From NCBI GenBank assembly GCA_036279355.1, contig DASUJH010000019.1, positions 30,640-94,639 on the forward strand: a stretch of 64,000 bases of DNA, in the 5' to 3' direction. This DNA comes from Gemmatimonadales bacterium (lineage in GTDB: Bacteria; Gemmatimonadota; Gemmatimonadetes; Gemmatimonadales; GWC2-71-9). The translations under genes and the position numbers were made by a program. Below, piece after piece: positions 1-8,955 of this stretch (its first letter is position 1; every line of letters starts with the position of its first letter). The notes beneath the pieces are model-generated. The model was not told the DNA's origin and searched no databases. It saw only the letters and a program-made list of their open reading frames with translations.

Positions 1-231
1 CATCGGCTGCTGCAAGGCGAGCAGGTTGGCGCACATCTCTTCGATCTCGACTTCCATGCTGTCGATCACGCGGTCGCCGTGGATCACCTGCGCCGCCTTT
101 TCCTGGTCTCGCTCGAGCAGCGCCTCGACCGCAAGGCCGAGCGCCGCCTCCGCCTCGCCCGACATGGTGAGGAGACGGACCTTCACATGGCTCAGGTCGT
201 CGTGAAAATGGCGATGAACGTCGAGGCTCAT
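1..231 (-). CDS. phoU: Phosphate signalling protein PhoU (N-terminal part, cut by window edge)
   Basis: Only the first 77 residues lie in the window. PhoU proteins dampen PhoR kinase activity when phosphate is plentiful, through contact with the Pst transporter. The visible part opens with [13 protein letters not shown], followed by helical segments containing [18 protein letters not shown], typical of the first PhoU helical bundle. The ATG overlaps the stop of the upstream pstB in an ATGA arrangement, so it is the last gene of the pst operon that can be seen. The C-terminal half is outside the window. Confidence 0.9.
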   Translation of the reverse strand, partial: MSLDVHRHFHDDLSHVKVRLLTMSGEAEAALGLAVEALLERDQEKAAQVIHGDRVIDSMEVEIEEMCANLLALQQPM

Positions 232-1130
232 CCGAACCTCCCAGTGATGTAGGCCTCGGTCCGCTCGTTGGCGGGCGCCGTGAAAATACGGTCGGTCTCG
301 TCGAATTCGACGAGGTCGCCGCGGTCGAAGAACCCGGTCCAGTCGGAGACGCGGGCCGCCTGCTGCATGTTGTGGGTGACGATCACGATCGTGTAGTGCT
401 GCTTCAAGTCCACGATCAGCTCCTCCACCCGCTGGGTCGCGATCGGGTCCAGCGCCGAGCAGGGCTCGTCCATGAGGAGCACCTCGGGCTGGTTGCCGAG
501 CGCGCGCGCGATGCAGAGCCGCTGCTGCTGGCCACCCGAGAGCCCCGTGCCCGGCTTGTCCAACCGGTCCTTCACCTCGTCCCAGAGCGCCGCCTGCTGC
601 AGGCAGCGCTCGACCAGGTCGGGGAGATCGCGCCGGGAGACGAGCCCGTTGAGTGCGGGGCCGTACGCGACGTTGTCGAAGACCGACTTGGGAAACGGAT
701 TCGGCCGCTGGAAGACCATGCCGACGCGCTGCCGCAGCGCCACCAGATCGGTGCCGGGCGCCGTCACCGAAACACCTTGCACCCGTATGTCGCCGGTGTG
801 GCGCGCGCCGGGAATGAGGTCGTTGAGCCGGTTGATCGAGCGGAGAAACGTGCTCTTGCCGCACCCCGAGGGGCCGATGATGGCGGTCACGGCCTTGTGC
901 GGAATCGCGAACGTAAGGTCGCGGAGCACCTGCCGCGGCCCGTACCAGAAATTGAAGTCGCGCACCTCGATGGCGGGCGGTCCGTCGCCGGCCACGCGGG
1001 GCGCGTCCGGACGGCGCGCGAGCGTGGCGCGCACCACGGGCGCGAACGGACGCGGGCCCGCATGCGCGTCGAAGCCGTGCGTGCCCGGAGGCTCGGTGCC
1101 TGAAGCGTGGGTTCCGAACGTAAAGCTCAT
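228..1130 (-). CDS. pstB: Phosphate ABC transporter ATP-binding protein PstB (copy 2)
   Basis: This is the ATPase subunit of the high-affinity phosphate importer PstSCAB, 300 aa from the ATG that overlaps the preceding pstB stop. It has an unusual 50-residue N-terminal extension before the ABC core. Walker A GPSGCGKS lies near residues 86-93, a PstB-type Q-loop follows ([11 protein letters not shown]), then the signature [15 protein letters not shown] and Walker [13 protein letters not shown], and it ends [10 protein letters not shown] like other PstB proteins. It is the second of two adjacent pstB genes and overlaps phoU by ATGA. An in-frame open region extends upstream, but the coupled ATG is the likely start. 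Confidence 0.93.
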   Translation of the reverse strand: MSFTFGTHASGTEPPGTHGFDAHAGPRPFAPVVRATLARRPDAPRVAGDGPPAIEVRDFNFWYGPRQVLRDLTFAIPHKAVTAIIGPSGCGKSTFLRSINRLNDLIPGARHTGDIRVQGVSVTAPGTDLVALRQRVGMVFQRPNPFPKSVFDNVAYGPALNGLVSRRDLPDLVERCLQQAALWDEVKDRLDKPGTGLSGGQQQRLCIARALGNQPEVLLMDEPCSALDPIATQRVEELIVDLKQHYTIVIVTHNMQQAARVSDWTGFFDRGDLVEFDETDRIFTAPANERTEAYITGRFG

Positions 1131-1960
1131 CCGAAGCGCCCCGTGATGTATGCCTCGGTCTGCGCTTCCCGGGGCGCCGTGAAGATCTGGCGGGTGGCGC
1201 CGGTCTCGATCATGGATCCAAGATAGAAGAGCGTCGTGGTATCCGAGACCCGCGCGGCCTGCTGCAAGTTGTGGGTGACGATCACGATGGTGTAGTCCTG
1301 TTTCAGCTCGAACAACAGCTCCTCGATGCGCTGGGTTCCCTGCGGGTCGAGTGACGCGGTGGGCTCGTCGAGCAGCACGACTTCGGGCGACGGCGCGATG
1401 GTGCGCGCGAGGCATAGCCGTTGCTGCTGCCCGCCGGAGAGGCCGGTGGCCGGCGCCTTGAGGCGATCCTTCACCTCGTCCCAGAGCGCGGCCTGGCGCA
1501 GCGAGCGCTCGACGATTTCGCTCAGGGCCGACCGCGCGATCCGCCCGTTCACCCGGAGCCCTGCCGCGACATTGTCGAAGATCGACATGGCGGGAAACGG
1601 CGTCGGGCGCTGGAACACCATCCCGACCCGGCGCCGCAACTGCATCGCGTTCACCCGCGGGTCGTAGATGTTCTCGCCGTCGAGCAGCACCCGCCCCGTG
1701 ATCCAACCCCCCTCCGACAGCTCGTGCATCCGGTTGAGCGTGCGAAGAAAGGTGCTCTTGCCGCAGCCGGAGGGGCCGATGAGCGCGTGCACCCGGTTCG
1801 AGCGGAAGCGGAGCGAGACGTTCTTCACCGCGGTGAACTTGCCGTACATGGCGGTGAGGCGGTCGGTCTCGATCCGGACCGGCGGTGCCGCGACGGCACC
1901 GGCGGGCGCGGGTTGGCCGAACGCAGCGGGGGTCGGACCCGTCGTCACCGGCTCAGCCAT
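1127..1960 (-). CDS. pstB: Phosphate ABC transporter ATP-binding protein PstB (copy 1)
   Basis: A 277-aa PstB ATPase for the phosphate importer at the inner membrane. Walker [10 protein letters not shown] is near residue 62, the Q-loop region reads [11 protein letters not shown], the signature is [14 protein letters not shown], and Walker B is [12 protein letters not shown]. The C-terminus [10 protein letters not shown] is shared with the adjacent copy. Its stop overlaps the next pstB start (ATGA at 1127-1130), and its own ATG overlaps the end of pstA. The two copies are similar throughout the core but differ in their N-termini and in the Walker B flank, so this is an old duplication, not a recent repeat. 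Confidence 0.93.
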   Translation of the reverse strand: MAEPVTTGPTPAAFGQPAPAGAVAAPPVRIETDRLTAMYGKFTAVKNVSLRFRSNRVHALIGPSGCGKSTFLRTLNRMHELSEGGWITGRVLLDGENIYDPRVNAMQLRRRVGMVFQRPTPFPAMSIFDNVAAGLRVNGRIARSALSEIVERSLRQAALWDEVKDRLKAPATGLSGGQQQRLCLARTIAPSPEVVLLDEPTASLDPQGTQRIEELLFELKQDYTIVIVTHNLQQAARVSDTTTLFYLGSMIETGATRQIFTAPREAQTEAYITGRFG

Positions 1961-2792
1961 GCGCCCGACTCCGGATCGCGAGCCGCGCGCCTACGCTCAG
2001 CACCAGCACGATGATGATGAGGACCAGCGCCGCCGCCCACGCATACGCGTGCCACTGCTCGTACGGTCCGGTGGCGTAGTTGTAGACCACGAGCGGGAGC
2101 GCCGCCGTGGGCTGCGAGAGCCGGAAGGAGAAGTACTGGCTGCCGAGCGCGGTGAAGAGCAGCGGCGCCGTCTCGCCCGCGATGCGCGCCACCGCGAGCA
2201 GGCTGCCGGTCACGATACCGGGCATCGCGGTGCGGATCACGACGGTGAGGCTGGTGCGCCAGCGCGGATAGCCGAGTGCCAGCGCGGCCTCGCGCAGCGA
2301 GTTCGGCACCAGCGTGATCATCTCCTCGGCGGTCCGGAGCACCATCGGGATCATGAGCAGCGCCAGCGCCACGCTCCCGGCGAAGGCAGAGAAATGCTTC
2401 TGCCGAGCGACGATCCAGGCCCATGCGAAGACGCCAACGACGATGGACGGCGTGCCGTTCAGCACGTCCGCCACGAAGCGCGTGGCCCAGGTGAGCCGGT
2501 GCGCCGGGTACTCGGCGCAGAAGACGCCGGCCGCGATGCCGACCGGGAGCCCGATGAGCGCGGCGGTGCCCACGATCTCGAGCGTGCCCACGATCGCCTG
2601 CGCCACGCCGCCACCCGGCTCCCCCGGGGGCGCCGGAAGCCGGGTGAAGAATGCCCACGAGAGGCTGCTCGCGCCCCTGGCCACGAGGTCTGCGAGGATG
2701 ATGAACAGCGGCAAGAGGGCGATGATGACCGCAACCACCATGAGCCCCACCATGATGCGGCTCCGTGCCCGGCGCACGATTCGCCGCCTCAC
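1953..2792 (-). CDS. pstA: Phosphate ABC transporter permease PstA
   Basis: An inner-membrane permease that pairs with PstC to form the phosphate channel. The 279-aa reading starts at a GTG overlapping the pstC stop (GTGA at 2789-2792). An internal ATG at 2753 is the other possible start. About six transmembrane segments are visible. The cytoplasmic coupling loop contains [20 protein letters not shown], followed by [14 protein letters not shown], both typical of PstA. It ends at an overlap with pstB. The position between pstC and pstB is the canonical operon order. Confidence 0.93.
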   Translation of the reverse strand: MRRRIVRRARSRIMVGLMVVAVIIALLPLFIILADLVARGASSLSWAFFTRLPAPPGEPGGGVAQAIVGTLEIVGTAALIGLPVGIAAGVFCAEYPAHRLTWATRFVADVLNGTPSIVVGVFAWAWIVARQKHFSAFAGSVALALLMIPMVLRTAEEMITLVPNSLREAALALGYPRWRTSLTVVIRTAMPGIVTGSLLAVARIAGETAPLLFTALGSQYFSFRLSQPTAALPLVVYNYATGPYEQWHAYAWAAALVLIIIVLVLSVGARLAIRSRAHG

Positions 2793-3787
2793 AGCGCCTT
2801 GCTCCCGACGGCCGACCCGCGCGCCACCCGCCAGATGAGGAGCCGCGCGCCGGCGTTCACGATGACGGTGAGCCCGAAGAGCGTCAGCGCGACGTAGGCC
2901 AGCGCGGAGAGATGCAGGTCGGTCACAGCCTCGGCGAACTCGTTGGCGATCGCCGCCGCCATCGTGTAGCCGGGCGCGAAGAGCGACGCGGCGATGGCGT
3001 GCCGGTTGCCGATCACCATCGTCACCGCCATCGTCTCGCCCAGCGCTCGGCCCAAGCCCAGGATCACGGCGCCGATGATGCCGGAACGCGCGTAGGGAAG
3101 CACCGTCGTCTGAACGGCCTCCCAACGCGTGGCGCCGAGCGCGAGCGACGCTTCGCGCTGGCTGGAGGGCACCGCGAGCAGCACCTCGCGCGAGACCGAC
3201 ATGATGTACGGCATCACCATGATGGCGAGAATGATGCCGGCCGTGAGCATCGACGGGCCGTAGATCGGCCCTTGAAAGATGGGCAGCACGCCGAACGTGC
3301 TGCGGAGCAGGGGGAACGCCGTCGTCCGGAGCAGGGGGATCAACACGAAGATGCCCCAGAGTCCGTACACTACGCTCGGGATCGCCGCAAGAAGGCCGAT
3401 GAGAAAGGCGACGGGCTGCCGGAGTACGTTCGGTGCAAACTCGGTGAGATAGATGGCGACGCCGAGCGAGAGGGGCACGGCGATCACGAGCGCGATGAGC
3501 GACGACACCACCGTACCGTAGATGAGCGGCAGGGCGCCGAACTCGCCGGCTACCGGATCCCATGCGCTCGAGGTGATGAACTGGAGCCCGAACTTGCCGA
3601 TGGCGAGCCGCGAGCCTGAAATGAGCTCCACGAGCAGGAACGCGAGGATGATCGGCAGGAGCGCCGCGCCCGCCGTGAGCACCAGTTTGAACACCTGGTC
3701 GCCGTAACTCGCACCGTGGAGCGACAGCGGCAGTCGCGCCCGGGCGGTGCCGAGGCGAGTGGCGCCCTCGGGAGGAGCGGTGATCAT
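2789..3787 (-). CDS. pstC: Phosphate ABC transporter permease PstC
   Basis: The partner permease of PstA in the phosphate importer, 332 aa from the ATG at 3787. The reading frame stays open to a GTG at 3847, but that codon sits inside the Pho-box array, so the downstream ATG is preferred. Several membrane helices are evident. The coupling-loop motif SSQREASLALGATRWEAVQT and the following LGRALGETMAV are diagnostic of PstC. A TACACT hexamer ends six bases before the ATG with no ribosome-binding site between, suggesting a leaderless message that heads the pstC-pstA-pstB-pstB-phoU operon. Confidence 0.93.
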   Translation of the reverse strand: MITAPPEGATRLGTARARLPLSLHGASYGDQVFKLVLTAGAALLPIILAFLLVELISGSRLAIGKFGLQFITSSAWDPVAGEFGALPLIYGTVVSSLIALVIAVPLSLGVAIYLTEFAPNVLRQPVAFLIGLLAAIPSVVYGLWGIFVLIPLLRTTAFPLLRSTFGVLPIFQGPIYGPSMLTAGIILAIMVMPYIMSVSREVLLAVPSSQREASLALGATRWEAVQTTVLPYARSGIIGAVILGLGRALGETMAVTMVIGNRHAIAASLFAPGYTMAAAIANEFAEAVTDLHLSALAYVALTLFGLTVIVNAGARLLIWRVARGSAVGSKAL

Positions 3788-3820
3788 CGCGGGAGTGTAG
3801 ATCCGGCCGGCTCCGGAGCC

Positions 3821-3849
3821 GTCACGGACTTGTAACGGAGAGGTCACAG
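3821..3849 (-). promoter_or_regulatory. Pho-box-like array upstream of pstC
   Basis: Read on the minus strand, the heptamers CTGTGAC (3849-3843), CCGTTAC (3838-3832) and CCGTGAC (3827-3821) repeat with an exact 11-bp period. A weaker fourth unit, CCGGAGC, sits at 3816-3810. This is the geometry of PhoB binding sites (two 7-bp direct repeats separated by 4 bp). A TACACT -10 candidate lies at 3799-3794, ten bases past the fourth unit, and the pstC ATG is at 3787. The same heptamers in the same order occur upstream of the porin. Confidence 0.75.
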
Positions 3850-3886
3850 CGGCCGCGCCGGCCGGAGCGCCGGGGGGCTCGCCCGT

Positions 3887-4975
3887 TCAGGGCACGGTGA
3901 TGCGGCGGCGCTCGAGTGCGATCACGTCCGTGGGGAGCGGTGCGTAGCCGATCGCCAGGGCCATCTGCTGGGCTTCGGGCGTCAACATCCACGCGAGAAA
4001 GCCATCGAGCTTCCGCGCCTTGGCGGTGTCCACCGGCGTGGGGCGCACGAGGAGCCAGGTGAAGGAGGAGATCGGGTACGAGTCCGCGCCCGGCGCGTTG
4101 GTGATGGACACACGGAAATCGGTGTCGGATCCGAGATGCGCACTCGCGGCGGCGGCGGTGACCGACTTGAGCGTGGGTTCGACAAAGTTGCCCGCGCGGT
4201 TTCGCACCGTGGCCACGGGCAGGTGATTCGACTGCGCGTAGATCAGCTCGACGTAACCGACGGCGCCCTCGAGCTGCTTCACCTGCTGGGTCACGCCCTC
4301 GTTACCCTTGCCACCGAGCCCGATGGGCCAATCCACCGACGTGCTCCGGCCGACGGACGTGGCCCAGCGGGGCGAGACCTTGGCGAGATAGTCGGTGAAG
4401 ATGAAGCTCGTGCCCGAGCCGTCGGAGCGGTGGATCACGAGGACGTCGGTGGTGGGGAGCGTGACGCCCGGGTTGAGCGAGCCGATGTGCGGGTCGTTCC
4501 AGCGGGTGATCTCGCCCTGGAAGATGGCGGCGATCACGGGCCCATCGAGCCGGAGGCGCGTGGCTCCAAGCGACGGCAGGTTATAAGTGAGCACCACCGC
4601 GCCGAGCACCGTCGGCAGGTGGCGCACGTTGCCGTGCACGGCGGCGACCTGCGCGTCGGTCATCGGGCTGTCGGTGGCGCCGAAGTCGATGGTGCCCTCG
4701 GTGAACTGCCGGATGCCGCCGCCCGAGCCGATCGCCTGGAAGTTGATGCGCACGCCGATCTGCTTGGCGTAGGCGTCGAACCAGCGGGCGTAAATGGGAT
4801 AGGGAAACGTGGCGCCGGCTCCGGTGAGATCGGCGCCGGTGCGGTTGCCGGACGCGGCGCCCGGCGCGTGCCCGCCGCCTTCGCCGGCGGGGCCGCACGC
4901 GAGGGGGCCGGCCAGCGTCACCGCGAGAAGGCCGCGAAGTACTCGGCTCCACAACCGGGAACGCCGGCGCGGCAT
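3887..4975 (-). CDS. pstS: Phosphate-binding protein PstS (lipoprotein-like)
   Basis: The periplasmic phosphate receptor of the Pst importer, 362 aa. The N-terminus MPRRRSRLW plus a hydrophobic stretch ends in GPLAC at Cys27, a lipobox-like site, then a Gly/Ala-rich tether. Family motifs include LTGAGATFPYPIYARW, GSGGGIRQF, DFGATDSPM and the phosphate-contacting RSDGSGTSF. The chosen ATG overlaps the stop of the small upstream ORF as TGATG. The frame is open further upstream, but that part is coding for the small ORF in another phase. It is separated from pstC by the Pho-box region, so it is probably read with the porin. Confidence 0.92.
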   Translation of the reverse strand: MPRRRSRLWSRVLRGLLAVTLAGPLACGPAGEGGGHAPGAASGNRTGADLTGAGATFPYPIYARWFDAYAKQIGVRINFQAIGSGGGIRQFTEGTIDFGATDSPMTDAQVAAVHGNVRHLPTVLGAVVLTYNLPSLGATRLRLDGPVIAAIFQGEITRWNDPHIGSLNPGVTLPTTDVLVIHRSDGSGTSFIFTDYLAKVSPRWATSVGRSTSVDWPIGLGGKGNEGVTQQVKQLEGAVGYVELIYAQSNHLPVATVRNRAGNFVEPTLKSVTAAAASAHLGSDTDFRVSITNAPGADSYPISSFTWLLVRPTPVDTAKARKLDGFLAWMLTPEAQQMALAIGYAPLPTDVIALERRRITVP

Positions 4976-5100
4976 CACTGCTCCGGAGGAAGGGCGGACG
5001 GAAGGCAATGTCGCCGGCGCCACCGGGCCTTGGCCAGCGGCGCCAGGCCAGCGAGGATGCCGGCCGCGAGCGCGATGACGATGGCAAGGTGCTTCTGCAT
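4975..5100 (-). CDS. Small hydrophobic membrane peptide between porin and pstS (41 aa)
   Basis: This short reading frame begins MQKHLAIVIALAAG, has one hydrophobic helix of about 20 residues, then a basic tail (KARWRRRH). Its TGA overlaps the pstS ATG (TGATG), and it starts 24 bases after the porin stop, so it fits a translationally coupled middle gene in a porin-peptide-pstS unit. No family is recognised. It could alternatively be only a leader whose translation feeds ribosomes to pstS. Confidence 0.5.
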   Translation of the reverse strand: MQKHLAIVIALAAGILAGLAPLAKARWRRRHCLPSALPPEQ

Positions 5101-5124
5101 GGCGTTCATCCTTTCCGGTCGGGG

Positions 5125-6201
5125 TCAGAAGGCGAACTGCATCTGGAAGAGCCCCTGCGTGCGGGTGGACTCGATCGCATTGGGGTACACGCGCGACTCG
5201 AACGAGAGGTCGTCCACGTCCGCGAGGACGCGCAGGTTCTGATTGAGCTGGTATGACGCCCCCGCGATGAAACGGGTCTGGCGGTTGTTGGCGACGGAGA
5301 TATCTGGCTTCTGCACGTCCACGCGCCCGATGAGCGCGGCGCGTGTGTGCGGGATGTGGAACACGCCAAAGAAGCTCCAGATGTCGGCGTCGGTGGTCGG
5401 GACCGGTGTGCCGCTCGCCGGCGGCAGGTTGTCGAGGCGGTCGCGGGTGCGGGCGTACTCGCCGGCAAGGGTGAAGAGTCTGGACTTGTACGATAGCATC
5501 GCGATGTAACGGTTGCGGCGGCCTCCGCCCGTGGGCTCACCGATCTGGCCGTAGCCGGTGACGCGGAGGCCGCCCATCCGGCTGCTGTCGTCGCTTTCGA
5601 GCAGGCGGACCGAGAGCCGCCCGCTCACGTCCTTGTGCTGGTCGCCCTCGCTCGACTTGTAGGTCTCGCCGTTGTACGCACCGAGCTCAAAGCTCACGCG
5701 CTCGGAGGCGAACTTGCCGTCCACGCCGAACCCGAGGTCGGACGACGAGAGATACGATCCACTCGGTCCCCTGAACCGCTCGAGCGCCATCGTGCCCTGC
5801 ATGCGGTAATCCCAGAGCGCCTCCTCCCAATCCAGCCACGGAGTGTGAATCTGGCCCAGCTCGAGCGTGAGCGGGCTTGGCCCGGGGGTCCACGTCGCAT
5901 AGGCGTACTTGAGGCGATACGCGAGCGAGCCGTCGGTGCTGCGGTAGATGTCCGGCGTGATGCGCGCGCCGACACCGAGCGGAAACCTGGCCGTGATGGT
6001 GATGTAGGCGCGGGTGATGTCGAACGCGTTCAGGTGACTGCCCGTCACCGAGTCGCCGTGGAACTGGTAGGCGTACTGCGCGTATGCGAGTCCGCCCACG
6101 CTGACGGTGGGAATCTGCGCGCGCGCGGCGCCAGCGCCGCGCGTGACGCCGAGGGCGAGGAGCAGCACTCCGACAGCGAGGCGACCAGCAAGGGGATGCA
6201 T
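5125..6201 (-). CDS. Phosphate-selective-type outer-membrane porin (OprO/OprP-like)
   Basis: A predicted beta-barrel porin of 358 aa. The signal peptide MHPLAGRLAVGVLLLALG is followed by an A-R-A-Q cleavage region. The mature chain is rich in alternating hydrophobic and polar strands with Gly-Asp turns (KYAYATWTPG, LRVTGYGQIGEP) and ends in FQMQFAF, a classic C-terminal barrel strand with terminal Phe. The start is fixed by a strong GAGGAAAGGAA ribosome-binding site at 6202-6212. Its position before pstS and behind a Pho-box-like array supports phosphate or polyphosphate uptake across the outer membrane. The substrate is inferred from this context. Confidence 0.82.
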   Translation of the reverse strand: MHPLAGRLAVGVLLLALGVTRGAGAARAQIPTVSVGGLAYAQYAYQFHGDSVTGSHLNAFDITRAYITITARFPLGVGARITPDIYRSTDGSLAYRLKYAYATWTPGPSPLTLELGQIHTPWLDWEEALWDYRMQGTMALERFRGPSGSYLSSSDLGFGVDGKFASERVSFELGAYNGETYKSSEGDQHKDVSGRLSVRLLESDDSSRMGGLRVTGYGQIGEPTGGGRRNRYIAMLSYKSRLFTLAGEYARTRDRLDNLPPASGTPVPTTDADIWSFFGVFHIPHTRAALIGRVDVQKPDISVANNRQTRFIAGASYQLNQNLRVLADVDDLSFESRVYPNAIESTRTQGLFQMQFAF

Positions 6202-6315
6202 TTCCTTTCCTCGTGAGCCGCGTTGTGGCGCGGGCAGCGCATTGGGAATCGCACGACGCGATCGAGTCTCAACACACCTCGAGTGCATGGCGCACGTGAA
6301 AGAGCGCGCCGGCCG

Positions 6316-6355
6316 GTCACGGCGGCTCGCGCGCGCGGTAACGGCCGCGTCACAG
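6316..6355 (-). promoter_or_regulatory. Pho-box-like array upstream of the porin
   Basis: On the minus strand CTGTGAC (6355-6349) and CCGTTAC (6344-6338) are spaced 11 bp apart. CCGTGAC (6322-6316) follows in the same 11-bp register, with one degenerate unit between. The units are identical to those before pstC. No clear -10 is evident downstream, but the region leads to the porin start at 6201. Predicted PhoB operator for the porin-peptide-pstS unit. Confidence 0.7.
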
Positions 6356-6436
6356 GCTTGTTTCGATGGGTCGTCGGGGGGATACGCCCGGAGGATTACT
6401 CCGGATGGGAGGCAGACGCGTCAGCGCCCATGCGGC

Positions 6437-8155
6437 TCAGGCATCGGGAAACCAGCAGCGCACCGTCGTGCCCCGGCCGCGCTCGCTCTCGGCCGTCACG
6501 CGACCACCGTGCGCCTCGACCAGGTGCTTCACGATCGCGAGCCCGAGCCCGGTGCCGCCCTCACCACGCGTGCGCCCGGGGTCGGCGCGGTAGAAGCGCT
6601 CGAAGATGCGCGGCAGGTGCTCGCGCGCGATGCCCCGGCCGGTGTCCTGCACTGCGATCGACACACCGGCGCCCTCACGTCGGGCGATGCACGCGATCCT
6701 GCCGCCGGCCGGCGTGTGGCGCAGCGAGTTGTCCAGCAGGTTGCCGAGCACCTGGCGCAGTGCATCGGGATCGGCGCTCACGGTGGCGGCGTCGGGCGCC
6801 ACGTCGACGGCAAAGGCGACGCCGCCCTGCGCCGCGCGGTCGGCCAGCGGGCTCCATGCTTCCTCCGCGGCGGCCGCGACGTTCACCGGCTCGACCGCCG
6901 GCTGCCAGCCGCCCCGCTCGATGCGCGAGAGGTCGAGCAGATCGTCCACCAGCCGCTGCATGCGGCGGGCATTCGCGAGAATGGTCGTGAGAAAGCGGCG
7001 CGACGTCTCTCCGTCCGGCGCGTCGGTGAGCAGCGTCTCGGCGTAGCCCGAGATCGAGGTGAGCGGCGTCTTGAGCTCGTGGGAGACGTTGGCGACGAAG
7101 TCGCGCCGGACCGCCTCGAGCCGGCGCAGTTCCGAGAGATCGAGCAGCACGAGCAGCGCGCCGCGCGACGGCATCGGACGCGCGGTCACCAGGAGCGCGC
7201 TGCCGGCCAGCTCGATCTCCCGGCCCTCGACCGCGCGGCCCGCGAGGGCGGCGTCCACAATTTCGCGCGCCGCCTTGGCGCGGAAGAGCTCGGGCAGATC
7301 GGGCAGCGGCTCATCGGCCTCGTAACCCAGCAGGCGCCGGGCGGCCTCGTTGGCGGTCACGATTCGCCCGCGCCCGTCAGCGGCGATCACACCTTCGATC
7401 ATCGATTCGCTCAGCGCCGCGATCTCGCCGCGCTCGCGCCGCAACTCCTCGAACCGTTCGGCGAGCTGGCGGTGCATGTCGCGCAACGCCGAAACCAGGC
7501 CGTCGATCTCGGGAATGCCCGAGCGGGGAAACCGGGGCAACGAGCCGGCTGCGATGTCACGAGCCGCGCCCGCGAGTCCGGTGAGCGGTAGTGTGATCGA
7601 CCGCGCCGCGACGAAGGCGAGCAGCGTCCCGACCACGAGTGCCAACACCGCGGCGCCCAGCATCGCGGCCCGCGCCCGGTGCACGGCATCGTCCACCTTG
7701 TCGAGAGCGGCGGAGACGCGGATGACACCGGGGCCGCCGGGCAGCGTCACACGGAGCGTCGGCCGTCCCGACGATCCGCGCCGGATGTCCACGCCGTGCC
7801 CGCCTGCCAGAGCGGCCTTCACGTCGGGCGCCGCGAGCAGCGAATCGGCGCGCGCCGAATCGGCAGCGGGCGGGAGCCCGCGCGGATAGTCGCTATCGGC
7901 GCGCACCCGCCCGGCCTGATCGATGAGCGTGATGCGGATCCCATTCTCGCGGGCGAAACGGCGCACGGCCGCGGGCCACGAGAGCGAGTCGGGTGAAATC
8001 GCCGCGCGCACGAGCCGGGCCGAGCGCTCGAGCGAGCTTGCGAGCTCCGCCTCGAGGCCGTGCCGGAGCGAGCGCTCGGCGCCCCAGACGAGCACGGCGA
8101 TGGTGGAGATGAGGACGAAGAGTGTGCCGAGGATCAGCCGCTTGGCGAAGCTCAC
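6437..8155 (-). CDS. phoR: Phosphate-sensing histidine kinase PhoR
   Basis: A 572-aa membrane sensor kinase. Residues 7-27 form the first membrane helix, about 130 periplasmic residues follow, then a second helix near 165-185 and a HAMP segment. A PAS-like domain (SESMIEGVIAADGRG) comes next. The HisKA motif FVANVSHELKTPLTSISGY has the phospho-His near residue 358, and the ATPase has N-box NLLDNSLRHTP, DTGRGI and GGTGLGLAI. The GTG start overlaps the phoB stop (GTGA), so the pair is translationally coupled. The assignment to PhoR rather than another kinase rests on the PAS-containing architecture and the adjoining pst locus. Confidence 0.9.
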   Translation of the reverse strand: MSFAKRLILGTLFVLISTIAVLVWGAERSLRHGLEAELASSLERSARLVRAAISPDSLSWPAAVRRFARENGIRITLIDQAGRVRADSDYPRGLPPAADSARADSLLAAPDVKAALAGGHGVDIRRGSSGRPTLRVTLPGGPGVIRVSAALDKVDDAVHRARAAMLGAAVLALVVGTLLAFVAARSITLPLTGLAGAARDIAAGSLPRFPRSGIPEIDGLVSALRDMHRQLAERFEELRRERGEIAALSESMIEGVIAADGRGRIVTANEAARRLLGYEADEPLPDLPELFRAKAAREIVDAALAGRAVEGREIELAGSALLVTARPMPSRGALLVLLDLSELRRLEAVRRDFVANVSHELKTPLTSISGYAETLLTDAPDGETSRRFLTTILANARRMQRLVDDLLDLSRIERGGWQPAVEPVNVAAAAEEAWSPLADRAAQGGVAFAVDVAPDAATVSADPDALRQVLGNLLDNSLRHTPAGGRIACIARREGAGVSIAVQDTGRGIAREHLPRIFERFYRADPGRTRGEGGTGLGLAIVKHLVEAHGGRVTAESERGRGTTVRCWFPDA

Positions 8156-8859
8156 CGGGCGCGGCCCGCCCGCTCGAGGGCGCGCAAGCGATAGCCGAAT
8201 CCGCGCACCGTTTCGATGAGCGCCCCCGCCGCGCCGAGCTTGGTGCGGAGCCGCTGCACGTGCATGTCCACCGTGCGGGTCTGGATGTCGGGCTGCGCGT
8301 CCCACACCGCCTCGAGCAGTTGGGGACGGCTCTGCACCCGCCCGCGGCGCTCGACCAGGGTGAGCAGCAGGCGGTATTCGGTGGCGGTGAGGGTGAGCTC
8401 CGCGCCATCCACGGTGACGCGATGCTCCGAGCGGTCGATGGCGATGGGGCCGGCGGCGAGCGTGGCCCCCGCGGCGACCGCGGGCGCGCCGAGGCGGCGG
8501 AGCAGTGCGCCCACGCGGAGCGTCAGCTCCTGAGGCGAGAAGGGCTTGGTGAGATAGTCGTCCGCGCCGAGCGAGAGGCCGCGGATCCGGTCGACCTCCT
8601 CGCGGCGCGCGGTGAGCAGGATGACGCCGACATCGCGGGTCTCGTCGCGCCGGCGCATCTCGGCGAGGACATCATAGCCCGAGATGCCCGGCAGCATGAG
8701 GTCGAGCACGACGAGGTCGGGGCGCTCGTCGCGCGCGGCCTTGAGCGCGTCGGCGCCGGTGGTGGCGGTCGAGACGCGGAAGCCGGCCTTGGCGAGGTGA
8801 TACGCCACGAGCGCGGTGATGTCGGGCTCGTCGTCCACCACCAGGATGCGATGCGTCAT
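8152..8859 (-). CDS. phoB: Phosphate regulon response regulator PhoB (OmpR family)
   Basis: A 235-aa response regulator. The receiver domain begins RILVVDDEPDIT, carries the phospho-acceptor Asp in VVLDLMLPG near residue 53, and has Lys in LTKPF. The C-terminal winged helix shows the OmpR-type recognition segment TRTVDMHVQRLRTKLG and ends with the wing VRGFGYRL. It is predicted to bind the heptamer arrays before the porin and pstC. The gene runs into phoR with a GTGA overlap. No Pho-box-like array is seen in front of phoB itself, so strong autoregulation is not evident. Confidence 0.92.
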   Translation of the reverse strand: MTHRILVVDDEPDITALVAYHLAKAGFRVSTATTGADALKAARDERPDLVVLDLMLPGISGYDVLAEMRRRDETRDVGVILLTARREEVDRIRGLSLGADDYLTKPFSPQELTLRVGALLRRLGAPAVAAGATLAAGPIAIDRSEHRVTVDGAELTLTATEYRLLLTLVERRGRVQSRPQLLEAVWDAQPDIQTRTVDMHVQRLRTKLGAAGALIETVRGFGYRLRALERAGRAR

Positions 8860-8955
8860 GCGCCTCCCGGCGCCTCGTGGTCAGCCGCCGATGATGGCTT
8901 GGAGATCGGAGATGACGAGCGGCGCCGTGGCAGATGGTGATCGGTTCGGGGGGAC

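Noticed and set aside
228..1706. 492-codon frame covering pstB
   Set aside because: The upstream part is antisense-type sequence in a different phase of the first pstB. The real pstB begins at the coupled ATG 1130.
3832..3847. GTG 3847 as start of pstC
   Set aside because: It lies inside the Pho-box array, and the extra residues lack similarity to PstC. ATG 3787 is preceded by a -10 hexamer.
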